From contig MHBI01000036.1 of assembly GCA_001804815.1 (NCBI GenBank), positions 1 through 51,855 of the forward strand: DNA of 51,855 nt, in the 5' to 3' direction. Below the pieces are notes generated by a model, which saw only the letters and a list, made by a program, of their open reading frames with translations, did no database searches and had not been told where the DNA came from. Below, piece after piece: positions 1 to 7,290 of the stretch. The DNA is from Lentisphaerae bacterium GWF2_50_93 (lineage in GTDB: Bacteria; Verrucomicrobiota; Lentisphaeria; Victivallales; GWF2-50-93). The translations under genes were made by a program, and so were the position numbers. Numbering within the stretch: position 1 is the first letter of the stretch; every line of letters starts with the position of its first letter.

Positions 1-757
1 AGCATGGAACGCCGGCACCCCTGCCGGCATCGGTGTGGGAGTGAAGGAGAGGAAGAGAATCTGCCAGCAAAGGTGCTGGCGGTCCGGGAAGAGCATGGTA
101 CGCCGGTACCCCTGCCGGCATCGGTGTGGGAGTGAAGGAGAGGAAGAGAATCTGCCAGCAAAGGTGCTGGCGGTCCGGGAAGAGCATGGAACGCCGGCAC
201 TCCTGCCGGCATCGGTGTGGGAGTGAAGGAGAGGAAGAGAATCTGCCAGCAAAGGTGCTGGCGGTCCGGGAAGAGCATGGAACGCCGGCACCCCTGCCGG
301 CATCGGTGTGGGAGTGAAGGAGAGGAAGAGAATCTGCCAGCAAGTCGCAGATCCCGGCCACGGAGTGCGTCGGGAGGGCTGGCGGTCCGGGAAGAGCATG
401 GTACGCCGGCACCTCTGCCGGCATCGGTGTGGGAGTTAAGGAGAGGAAGAGAATCTGCCAGCAGGTCGCAGATCCCGGCCACGAAGTGCGTCGGGAGGTG
501 CTGGCGGTCCGGGAAGAGCATGGAACGCCGGCACCCCTGCCGGCATCGGTGTGGGAGTGAAGGAGAGGAAGAGAATCTGCCAGCAAGTCGCAGATCCCGG
601 CCACGGAGTGCGTCGGGAGGGCTGGCGGTCCGGGAAGAGCATGGTACGCCGGCACCTCTGCCGGCATCGGTGTGGGAGTTAAGGAGAGGAAGAGAATCTG
701 CCAGCAGGTCGCAGATCCCGGCCACGAAGTGCGTCGGGAGGTGCTGGCGGTCCGTTA
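1..757. repeat. Hairpin-rich tandem repeat array, 91-bp and 121/122-bp units
   Basis: Units begin AGCATGG at 1, 92, 183, 274, 395, 517 and 638. The first three are 91 bp; the later ones are 121-122 bp because about 30 bp is inserted between GCCAGCA and GCTGGC. Units at 274+395 are repeated as 517+638, a 243-bp higher-order duplication. Each unit has a hairpin GCCGGCA-cccc-TGCCGGC, and the short units have a second, GCCAGCA-aagg-TGCTGGC. Open frames through it are by-products of periodicity. The array continues past the left edge. Function unknown; a palindromic intergenic array is the likeliest reading. Confidence 0.9.
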
Positions 758-783
758 GAAGATTCGCTATTCATTCTTCCCCG

Positions 784-863
784 GAAATCTTCAAATCTTC
801 AAATCTCCAGATCTCCCAATCTCCAGATCCCCCAATCTCCAGATCCCCCAATCTCCAGATCAC
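784..863. repeat. CCAATCTC/CAGATCCC-type 8-bp microsatellite
   Basis: Degenerate tandem octamers (cccaatct, ccagatcc) run directly into twin-box promoter site 1. Related tracts precede sites 8, 11 and 12. No coding potential. Confidence 0.8.
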
Positions 864-864
864 A

Positions 865-932
865 GTAGGGATTTCCCCCACGCATGCATAGGGTTATTCC
901 CCATACAGGAAGCATCCATATGACAGTATGAT
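865..932 (+). promoter_or_regulatory. Twin-box promoter, site 1 (hemerythrin)
   Basis: Box A starts at T866 (TAGGGATTTCCCCCA) and box B at T889 (TAGGGTTATTCCCCAT), 23 bp apart. The -10-like TATGAT at 927-932 begins 38 bp after T889. The hemerythrin gene begins about 80 bp further on. Activator unknown. Confidence 0.7.
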
Positions 933-1013
933 AAGTGGAGGAAAAGGACAGGATACGGCCTTGCGTCCGGAGCGGATATGAAAACAATCTACAGTACAGT
1001 AAGAGGTGCCAGC

Positions 1014-1514
1014 ATGAAATATGTGAAAATAGAATGGGAGAGCGAGCTCGACACTGGTATCGGGGTGATCGACCGGCAGCACAGGGAATTCATCCGCCTG
1101 GTCAACACACTTCTCGACAGTTCGATAAAGTCCGAGGACAATGAGATCATCCTGGACTCCTTTTCCTTCCTGAGATACTACATAGTTGAACACTTTTCAA
1201 TGGAGGAGTCTGCGATGAGGGCGTATGACTATCCGCAATATGGCATGCACAAGAACATACACGATTCGTTCCGCAAGGAGATCGAAGGGATGGATATGGC
1301 GCTCAAGATGAACAAAAGCCCCCATGAAACGGCAATCAAACTGAATTATGTAATAGTAAACTGGTTCGTGAACCATATCAAGGTGGAAGACCACAGGCTG
1401 TGCAAGTTCCTCGAGGCGCGGGCGGCGGAGAAGCATGAAGTCCTGTCCGACAAGCTCAATACGATTGTAAGTTCGTTCTTCAGGAGCAGTCCGGCATTTT
1501 CCACGCTTCAATAG
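1014..1514 (+). CDS. Bacteriohemerythrin, stand-alone
   Basis: A 166-residue single-domain hemerythrin, a four-helix bundle that binds O2 at a carboxylate-bridged di-iron site, probably cytoplasmic because there is no signal peptide. The iron-ligand pattern is complete: DRQHREF, then EHFSMEES, HKNIH and NHIKVED. I chose ATG 1014, preceded by AAGAGG at 1001-1006, because its N-terminus (MKYVKIEWESELDTG) lines up with the paralogue at 45951. An in-frame ATG at 978 would add 12 residues without similarity. It stands alone behind twin-box site 1. The role could be O2 storage, delivery to di-iron enzymes, or O2/NO sensing; the sequence does not decide. Confidence 0.92.
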   Translation: MKYVKIEWESELDTGIGVIDRQHREFIRLVNTLLDSSIKSEDNEIILDSFSFLRYYIVEHFSMEESAMRAYDYPQYGMHKNIHDSFRKEIEGMDMALKMNKSPHETAIKLNYVIVNWFVNHIKVEDHRLCKFLEARAAEKHEVLSDKLNTIVSSFFRSSPAFSTLQ

Positions 1515-1542
1515 GCGGATGCGCCGGTTGATCGATGGCATG

Positions 1543-1610
1543 GTAGGGTTTTTCCCCGTTGTCCAGTAGGGTTTTTACCTATGGCTGAAGGAAGGCAGGA
1601 AAGCTAGACT
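1543..1610 (+). promoter_or_regulatory. Twin-box promoter, site 2 (YHS/NapH operon)
   Basis: Boxes start at T1544 (TAGGGTTTTTCCCCGT) and T1567 (TAGGGTTTTTACCTATGG), 23 bp apart. The -10-like TAGACT at 1605-1610 is 38 bp after T1567. The predicted leader to ATG 1652 is about 35 nt. Confidence 0.7.
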
Positions 1611-1651
1611 AGAAGAAAGAAGCAGAATTATATTCATCGCAGGAGGGGAAG

Positions 1652-2398
1652 ATGGAATTTCGTAGAAAAGTTGTACTGACGTCGACATTCATTGCATCCA
1701 CGCTGATCTTCACCGCGTTGGCCTCATACCGCCCGGGTGATTCCTCGCATGTTGTTTCCGTGGCCAACCCCGAGGGAGGCAAGGCCATGCACGGGGCTCA
1801 TTTCTCATACGGGAAAGAGCGTTGCAGCGTTCTGGTGACCAGCAATGTCAAGCTTGACCGGAAGGAAGATCTCAAGATATCGGTTGAAGGCAAGAACACG
1901 CCGCCCTACCAAATCCTTGTGAAAAATCCTTCCGCTATAGATATCGGGATACGCCACTGGCCCAGGATAAAGGGCAATACCATATACGGGGTGCAGAATG
2001 ATAAGATTGCTTTCTATGTGATATTCAAACCGCCTGAGAAGGATCCGATATGCGACATGTGGGTGGAATCACCGGAATCAGATATCATGACTGAGTTCGA
2101 TGGCAAAGTCTACCATTTCTGCTCCATGGACTGCAGGGAGCTATTCAACGCTGAACCTGCGAAATTCGCGGCAAGAATCCTGCCGGCGGTAAAATGCAAT
2201 ATCGTGCTGACCGACAGCCAGGGGCGCAGAGTTCTGTCCGTCCCTGTGGATATTTCCGATCCGAGAGCAAAGGGTGGTGGCAAACCCGCAAATGCCGGAA
2301 AGCCTGCCGATCCAGCCTGCCATGACGGGGCAGAGGCTTCCAGTTCAGGCCGCCCATCCGGGAGCAAACCATATTCCCGTGGAGGGTCTGACAAATGA
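1652..2398 (+). CDS. Secreted or membrane-anchored YHS-domain protein
   Basis: A 248-residue protein with an N-terminal signal or anchor segment (about residues 8-26), a central domain I do not recognise, and a YHS domain around residues 131-170. The latter shows DPIC (C134), GKVYHFCSMDC (C157, C161) and a following LF..EP.KFA, the usual YHS metal-binding layout. The C-terminus is Gly/Pro/Ser-rich and low in complexity. A strong AGGAGGGG ribosome site precedes ATG 1652. The stop overlaps the next start as ATGA, so it is probably translationally coupled to the NapH-like gene. YHS domains are linked to copper or other soft-metal handling; here it would face the periplasm. The exact role is not known. 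Confidence 0.85.
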   Translation: MEFRRKVVLTSTFIASTLIFTALASYRPGDSSHVVSVANPEGGKAMHGAHFSYGKERCSVLVTSNVKLDRKEDLKISVEGKNTPPYQILVKNPSAIDIGIRHWPRIKGNTIYGVQNDKIAFYVIFKPPEKDPICDMWVESPESDIMTEFDGKVYHFCSMDCRELFNAEPAKFAARILPAVKCNIVLTDSQGRRVLSVPVDISDPRAKGGGKPANAGKPADPACHDGAEASSSGRPSGSKPYSRGGSDK

Positions 2399-3204
2399 AC
2401 ATAATAAGCAAATTCAAGTCTCTCAGCAGGGCTGCCAGGATCCGCTATGCGATACTGTTCGCTGGAATACTTCTTTTCCTTCCACCTCTCAGCCTGTTGC
2501 CGCAGTTCTCCGGCGAGGCTAAATTCTGCGGGACCTGGTGCATGAGGATGTTCATGAAGCTTCCGCCCGCCTCCTACATCTTTTTTGTCACATTCATGGG
2601 TGTGGCCCTGACCGCGCTGGTACTCGCCGTGACATTCTTTTTCGGACGCCTATGGTGCGGGCGTCTCTGCCCGATAGGCGGAACGAGTGAGATCGCCTCC
2701 AAGCTTGTGCCGGAAAAGGTGAAGATAAATTACACGGGCATTTCCGCTCCTGCGGTGCGGTACGGGTATTTCCTGATCTTCCTGCTGGCGCCGCTGCTGG
2801 GGATCGGGACTCTCTGCTGCAATTTCTGCAATTTCTCGCTCGTGCCCAATATTCTCACTGCTCCATTCAGTGCTGGAAGCGTGGCTTTCTTTTTCACATC
2901 GACAGGGTTTTTAAGCACATCTCTTTTTGTAGTTCTGGGAATCTGGTCCAAAGGCGGGCGCGGCTACTGCAACTTCATGTGCCCTGTAGGCGCGATCGAC
3001 TCTCTTGTAAACGCTATTGGCGCAAAGCTCGGGTTCCGGAGAATCAAGATTGAAAAGGCGAACTGCACCGGATGCGGGGCATGCAGCGAGGTATGCCCCG
3101 CCTGGGCCATCGTCAAGGACAAGGAAGATGTCAGGATCAGCCAGTTCTCGTGCATATCATGCGGCAAGTGCAAGGACGAATGTCCGGGAGGAGCGATAAA
3201 ATGA
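2395..3204 (+). CDS. NapH/CcoG-like 4Fe-4S membrane protein
   Basis: A 269-residue polytopic protein of the NapH/NosR-C-terminal/CcoG superfamily. Hydrophobic segments lie near residues 16-36, 58-84, 118-138 and 155-180. Two membrane-edge motifs, CGRLCP and CNFMCP, are followed by two 4Fe-4S ferredoxin motifs near the C-terminus, CTGCGACSEVCP and CISCGKCKDECP. Such proteins pass electrons from the quinol pool or cytoplasmic donors to periplasmic partners, or serve copper reduction during oxidase assembly. It overlaps the YHS gene by 4 bp and the next gene by 4 bp, so all three are one operon. Whether the acceptor is a nitrogen-oxide enzyme or copper is not shown; no nap, nos or nor structural gene is in the window. 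Confidence 0.88.
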   Translation: MNIISKFKSLSRAARIRYAILFAGILLFLPPLSLLPQFSGEAKFCGTWCMRMFMKLPPASYIFFVTFMGVALTALVLAVTFFFGRLWCGRLCPIGGTSEIASKLVPEKVKINYTGISAPAVRYGYFLIFLLAPLLGIGTLCCNFCNFSLVPNILTAPFSAGSVAFFFTSTGFLSTSLFVVLGIWSKGGRGYCNFMCPVGAIDSLVNAIGAKLGFRRIKIEKANCTGCGACSEVCPAWAIVKDKEDVRISQFSCISCGKCKDECPGGAIK

Positions 3205-3461
3205 GGGTTGAGGAATCAAAGACCGTGCCGGCACCGGTGTCTCTCGGGAGGAGAGTCATGTATGGCGCCATGGGATCTGCCGCCGCAGTCGGCTCGATTC
3301 TTGCAGGAAGCTGCCTTTCAAGGTGCAACGGCTGTATGGGATGTCTTGCGGGCGGGGCAGGGATCGTCGGGATCCTTGCAGGATCGAAGATGGTTGAAAA
3401 AATTTCCGGGGCAAAATGGAGGACAACTCCGGAATCTGAAGATGAAACAAGAACAAGATAA
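3201..3461 (+). CDS. Small Cys-rich membrane protein
   Basis: 86 residues, starting in an ATGA overlap with the NapH-like gene and preceded by GGGAGGAG. The core is a Gly/Ala-rich hydrophobic stretch interrupted by [12 protein letters not shown], four cysteines spaced C-x3-C-x2-C-x2-C, followed by a second hydrophobic stretch. This resembles a membrane-embedded Fe-S or metal ligand loop, but I do not recognise the family. Coupling to YHS and NapH-like genes suggests it is a third component of the same electron- or metal-transfer unit (inference). Confidence 0.75.
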   Translation: MRVEESKTVPAPVSLGRRVMYGAMGSAAAVGSILAGSCLSRCNGCMGCLAGGAGIVGILAGSKMVEKISGAKWRTTPESEDETRTR

Positions 3462-3477
3462 TATAGGAGAAAGCATT

Positions 3478-4239
3478 ATGAAAGGTCAAATTGTTGATTC
3501 AAGATCGAAAATTGGAAATTGGAAATCGGGAATCGGAAATAAATTCACGCTTATCGAACTGCTGGTGGTCATAGCCATATTAGCCATTCTTGTCGGGTTG
3601 CTTCTTCCGGCGGTATCAAAGGCCAAAGGTGTTGCCAAACAGAGCTGCTGTATAAGCAACACCAGGCAAATCAACCTCTCAATAGCCATGTATGCAGATG
3701 ACAATAAGAACAACATTCCCTATGTTGCCTTATCCGGTGCCACTTACGGTACGACTGTATACTGGACAGAGACTTTCCAGAATTACATCAAGAATTATAA
3801 TATTCTCCGTTGTCCCGCTGCGGAACGGACGGTGTTTCCGACCAGTGCCAACGCCCCCTGTGATTACGGGCGGAACTACAACCATCTGGCCACCAACCCG
3901 AAACACGCCACCGATCCCAAGACCATCCTGTATGCCAATTCGCAAATGACCAGGATGCACGGCATCAAGCATCCCGCCGACGTCATGCAAATGGTTGATG
4001 CGCTGACACCGGTAGGATCAGGTTATGACCAGACCTGGACACTCAGCTGTCCTGGAGACCATGGTGCTGACAGGGCCGCTGCGGTGGATCCTGGAGCAGC
4101 ACAGCCATGGTTGCTCTTGAATGCGCGGCACAACGGGCTTGCAAACCTCTCGTATTGGGACGGGCACTCGGACTCGCTCAGGTATAAGGAGATCCAATTT
4201 GGAACCAACCGCGACATGCTTTGGTTTCATGGCCAATGA
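3478..4239 (+). CDS. Type II pseudopilin-like protein with H-X9-DG motif
   Basis: 253 residues. The prepilin methylation motif [18 protein letters not shown] lies about 23 residues after ATG 3478, which has AGGAGA upstream; the basic N-terminal leader should be removed by a prepilin peptidase. The C-terminus has [14 protein letters not shown], the H-X9-DG signature that is very abundant in Lentisphaerae and Planctomycetes. The pilin core contains YADDNKN and paired cysteines. Such proteins are thought to be secretion or surface pseudopilins, but the H-X9-DG class has no settled function. Part of this gene is repeated as a relic near 5820-5925. Confidence 0.9.
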   Translation: MKGQIVDSRSKIGNWKSGIGNKFTLIELLVVIAILAILVGLLLPAVSKAKGVAKQSCCISNTRQINLSIAMYADDNKNNIPYVALSGATYGTTVYWTETFQNYIKNYNILRCPAAERTVFPTSANAPCDYGRNYNHLATNPKHATDPKTILYANSQMTRMHGIKHPADVMQMVDALTPVGSGYDQTWTLSCPGDHGADRAAAVDPGAAQPWLLLNARHNGLANLSYWDGHSDSLRYKEIQFGTNRDMLWFHGQ

Positions 4240-4331
4240 ACAGGAATATTTAAGGTTGGTGTTCACGGCTTCAGCATGTCTGACATAGTGAATGCCAGGA
4301 AACATTAATGTATTTCATAGGGCAGGCAGTT

Positions 4332-4943
4332 ATGAGCATCTTAAATGAAATAAGGAATATGAAGATGTCTGTGCATGTAGCTGCACAGAAAAAACAGGAG
4401 CTTGACAGGAAAAATTCAGGCAAGCATCTAAGCAATTCAATAAAATCGGCGGTTGAGAGGAAGAAGGAGATCAACACGTATCCCTCCAGGGGAACGGCCC
4501 TTTACCATAGGATGTCTCCGGTGATGGCTTCCGCTTTCTTTGCATGTGCAGGTGTTTTCATGTGCTTCAGCCTGTATCAGAATGTCTTTGCATCGGCTCG
4601 TGGCTGCACTTCGTCTTATCTCAAGGCTGGGGATTTCAAAAGAGCCGAGAATTTTGTCAACGGCTTTCTCACCGGGAATTTCTCGGAAAAAGATTACTAC
4701 AACCCGGAAAAGGCGGAAATCCTGATGAAGAACGCAGCCGGACTTCTACCTTCCTTCAATGGTATTCCGGCTTCAATCGCGTTCGTCTGCGATAATGATG
4801 ACAATAAAAATGTCGTGCTGAAGGCGACATGTCCAAAGGGAACCGAGTCGGCGATCATCTATCTGGTTCTGTCCGGAACGAAATTTCATGTTTCCGGAAT
4901 AGAAATAGAGAAGAGTTATACTGATGAAACATCAAGTCTTTGA
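4332..4943 (+). CDS. Uncharacterised single-pass membrane protein, paralogue family member A
   Basis: 203 residues from ATG 4332 (MSILNEIRNMKMS). A charged N-terminal helix of about 60 residues is followed by one membrane segment (about 62-85, rich in Ala/Phe/Cys) and a periplasmic domain of about 115 residues with the conserved string YLKAGDFKRAE, then NFSEKDYYNPEKAE and LLPSFNGIPAS. It is closely similar along its whole length to 30414-31028 and, outside a central insert, to 26679-27413. I do not recognise the family. Members A and C each sit beside an H-X9-DG pseudopilin, which hints at a shared secretion or surface role (inference). In-frame ATG 4308 adds eight unconserved residues. Confidence 0.82.
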   Translation: MSILNEIRNMKMSVHVAAQKKQELDRKNSGKHLSNSIKSAVERKKEINTYPSRGTALYHRMSPVMASAFFACAGVFMCFSLYQNVFASARGCTSSYLKAGDFKRAENFVNGFLTGNFSEKDYYNPEKAEILMKNAAGLLPSFNGIPASIAFVCDNDDNKNVVLKATCPKGTESAIIYLVLSGTKFHVSGIEIEKSYTDETSSL

Positions 4944-4998
4944 ATTATAAGAGGGATGACTCTGAAGCAAAGTTCATAAAAACAAGTATGGAGCTGCA

Positions 4999-5634
4999 AT
5001 GGCTACGAATGGGATAGGAGAAAAAATCTATTACGACGATGGAAAATCGAAGGTCACGAATACCAGAGTCACATGCGAGCATATCACAGTGCCCATAGGC
5101 AGGATTAAAAGTGTTGGCTTGAATTTCAGATGTGTGGAGTTCGCATTTTCCATATTTGCCTTCTTTGCCTCTCTTTCGACTTTTGCGTTTCTCAGCTTTA
5201 TCCCCGAAATCTTCTGGCTGCCTGCAGGCGCCATTTCCATATTTCCTGTCCTGGCATCCGCCTTCTGGGTATTCATGGTCTACAGGAATTACGTCAGACT
5301 TTTTATCTCGGTCAATGGCAGGAAGATCCAGATCCTGAGCGTGAGCATGAGGGAGAAGGATTACCTGTCGCAGATAGCCTCCGCGGCCAGGGATGCAATG
5401 TCGGATGAAGAGAGGTTCCAGATAATGAAGGTTTCCGGAAAGATATATTCTTCGATGCCGGTCCAGAACATGTCCGAGACAATGAGGATCAAGATAATGC
5501 TTGACGATTACTTGAAATTAAAGGAAATGAAAAAGATTATCACCAGGCCTGAGACCGAACCGGAGGCCGGAATTCCTGCAGGTCCGGGAATCGGCCTGTT
5601 TTCCCGGAACCATGCCTGTGCTGGAAAATCATGA
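4999..5634 (+). CDS. DUF6232-like two-helix membrane protein
   Basis: 211 residues. The N-terminal part (KIYYDDGKSKVTNTRVTCEHITVPIGRIKSV) fits the small PH-like domain of DUF6232 proteins. Two hydrophobic segments follow (about residues 50-72 and 74-96), then a cytoplasmic tail with a GRKIQIL strand and a charged helix. GGAG at 4990-4993 precedes ATG 4999. No function is known for this family. The gap from the preceding gene is short (55 bp), so it may be the last gene of the operon started at site 2. Confidence 0.65.
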   Translation: MATNGIGEKIYYDDGKSKVTNTRVTCEHITVPIGRIKSVGLNFRCVEFAFSIFAFFASLSTFAFLSFIPEIFWLPAGAISIFPVLASAFWVFMVYRNYVRLFISVNGRKIQILSVSMREKDYLSQIASAARDAMSDEERFQIMKVSGKIYSSMPVQNMSETMRIKIMLDDYLKLKEMKKIITRPETEPEAGIPAGPGIGLFSRNHACAGKS

Positions 5635-5678
5635 GATAAAAGCCTATATCGAGAAGAAACATGTCATAGGGGGAACAG

Positions 5679-5771
5679 ATGAGTTTTTTAAGAAAATGTC
5701 TCTATGTGACCATGTTCTTTTCACTTGCGAGCTCTGAATTCAAGCTGATAGATAGTCTGGAAAGAATGTGA
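5679..5771 (+). CDS. Possible 30-residue secreted peptide
   Basis: ATG 5679 follows GGGGGAAC and encodes a basic N-terminus, a hydrophobic stretch (CLYVTMFFSLASS) and a short charged tail before TGA at 5769. The layout resembles a signal peptide or a truncated small lipoprotein, but without a lipobox. It could be a relic; the following 150 bp are gene debris. Confidence 0.3.
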   Translation: MSFLRKCLYVTMFFSLASSEFKLIDSLERM

Positions 5772-5819
5772 AGTCAAGGTTTGCCGGATGGCTTCAGGCC
5801 TTTTTCCCGTTCCGGCGGC

Positions 5820-5925
5820 ACCTACGTCGGGACTACAACCATCTGGCCACCAACCCAGCTCATGCCACTAATGCTGAGACCATCCTGTACGCCAATTCGC
5901 AAATGACCAGGAATATAAGAATAAA
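5820..5925 (+). pseudogene. Relic of an H-X9-DG pseudopilin gene
   Basis: About 95 bp closely match 3867-3955 of the pseudopilin gene: both contain ACTACAACCATCTGGCCACC, then ACCATCCTGTA and GCCAATTCGCAAATGACCAG. The surrounding sequence has no start, no methylation motif and no H-X9-DG end. It is a remnant of a duplicated pilin gene. The remainder of 5772-6045 holds nothing else that I can support. Confidence 0.8.
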
Positions 5926-6045
5926 ATAACACAATGCCGTTCCATGGATGACTCTGCTTCCACTTCGTAATTCGGCTGTTCGATTATTCATCATTCGTCC
6001 TGATTTATCCCAACCCCCAATTCTTTCAATCAGCAAATACTAAAA

Positions 6046-6113
6046 GTAGGGTTTCCCCCCGTGTTCCGGTAGGGTTTTCCACCATGGCAGGCAGCCCGGC
6101 CATGGATTAATAT
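6046..6113 (+). promoter_or_regulatory. Twin-box promoter, site 3 (BON gene)
   Basis: Boxes start at T6047 (TAGGGTTTCCCCCC) and T6070 (TAGGGTTTTCCACCATGG), 23 bp apart; -10-like TAATAT at 6108-6113. Box A is preceded by AAATACTAAAAG, shared with sites 8 and 11 (one or two changes at 11 and 12). The leader to ATG 6370 is about 250 nt and holds the 85-bp hairpin element. Confidence 0.7.
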
Positions 6114-6207
6114 TCAATCAATGGAGATTCTAACGACAGAGAATTAAGGGAACCTCTGAAACTCAGGAAAAACAGCTTGGCTGGACGTTGCTCGAAAGGG
6201 TCCCCTG

Positions 6208-6292
6208 GAACAGCTCTTGCGAGCTTGACTACGAACGAATTCGACTCAAAAATAATGAGTTTGTTTGTAGTTAACCTCGCAAGGGGTGTTTT
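6208..6292. repeat. 85-bp hairpin element, copy 1
   Basis: Inverted arms TTGCGAGCTTGACTACGAAC (6218-6237) and GTTTGTAGTTAACCTCGCAA (6263-6282) pair at 17 of 20 positions, with outer AACA/TGTT pairing. A second copy with different arm bases but the same layout lies at 34821-34906. This copy is in the predicted leader of the BON gene. A GGGAACCTCTGAAA at 6148 resembles the end of the MITE at 11237, without a right partner. Confidence 0.75.
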
Positions 6293-6369
6293 TATTATAC
6301 CTTTTCGAGCAGCCTCTAACTGCTGGGGAGCCCCCATAGGCGGAACAATAAATGGAAGAAGGTGGTTGA

Positions 6370-7143
6370 ATGAAGCAGGATGCAATCTGCCAGAACGCAT
6401 TTGAGGCTGCCGGAACATCCGTGGGCAGTGCGTCTCTGTGCCAGCCGGTGCCGGATGGCAGGATCGAGGAGTCGTTCAAGGAGACCTACGTCTACCAGAC
6501 ATATCTCAAGGGCGATGCGGTGAAGGTTTCGGCAAAGAATGGTGCCGCCGTGCTGTCCGGTACCGTGCCCGACGAATCCTACAAGGCGCTGGCCCAGGAG
6601 ACCGTGACGAACCTGCCCGGGGTCGTCAGCGTGGACAATCAACTGTCGACGGCGGCTGAAGTTGCCGCAGTCAACGCGGATACGTGGATAGGCAGGAAAG
6701 TGAAGTTCTCCCTCCTGTTTCACCGCAACGTCACCTACAGCAAGACTATCGTCGATGTGCTGGACGGGTTTGTTACGCTGAAAGGCGAGGCGACAAGCGC
6801 TGCCCAGAAGGAGCTGACCACCGAGTATGCAAAAGATATCGATGGAGTGAAAGATGTGAATAATGAGATGACGGTGGCGGTGGCGCCCGAGCTGGAGGAG
6901 CGGACTGTTGGCGATAAAATTGATGATGCATCCGTCATCGCACAGGTCAAGGCTGAGTTGAGAGTCCATCGTTCGACCAGCTCCATGAAGACCAGGGTTG
7001 AAGCACGGAACGGCGAAGTCACGCTGACCGGCATTGCCAGGAACGCGGCCGAGAAGGCCCTGATCACCAAACTAGTTGTCGACATCCATGGCGTGACCAG
7101 CGTGAAGAACCTTATGACAGTCGGAGAGATCAGAACCAAGTAG
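6370..7143 (+). CDS. Triple BON-domain protein (OsmY-like)
   Basis: 257 residues with three BON repeats at about 30-92, 104-170 and 185-255. Each shows the alternating pattern of a V.V...G.V.L.G.V strand pair and a terminal GV..V.N.M/L strand. BON domains bind phospholipid membranes and are common in osmotic and envelope stress proteins such as OsmY. Unlike OsmY there is no signal peptide, so location is uncertain. ATG 6370 follows AAGGTGG. The gene is the first behind twin-box site 3 and the stop is followed by about 150 bp before the kinase gene, so co-transcription is possible. Confidence 0.88.
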   Translation: MKQDAICQNAFEAAGTSVGSASLCQPVPDGRIEESFKETYVYQTYLKGDAVKVSAKNGAAVLSGTVPDESYKALAQETVTNLPGVVSVDNQLSTAAEVAAVNADTWIGRKVKFSLLFHRNVTYSKTIVDVLDGFVTLKGEATSAAQKELTTEYAKDIDGVKDVNNEMTVAVAPELEERTVGDKIDDASVIAQVKAELRVHRSTSSMKTRVEARNGEVTLTGIARNAAEKALITKLVVDIHGVTSVKNLMTVGEIRTK

Positions 7144-7290
7144 CAGCCGTCGGTTCAGCAAAGGTGGTTGCTGCTGCAGGAAAGCAAGGTGTGGACATGC
7201 GCTGCTAATAATAAATAATTGATTGGTCTCCTTGATTGATATTTGGACTTTGGTGCTTGGTGAATTTAGTTGGCTGAGGAAGGTTTATAC

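Noticed and set aside
1..757. CRISPR array
   Set aside because: Units are 91-122 bp and identical throughout, without unique spacers of constant length, and no cas gene is nearby.
217..891. 224-codon frame across the tandem repeats
   Set aside because: The same residues recur exactly with the DNA units and the frame runs on into microsatellite sequence; the DNA repeat explains it.
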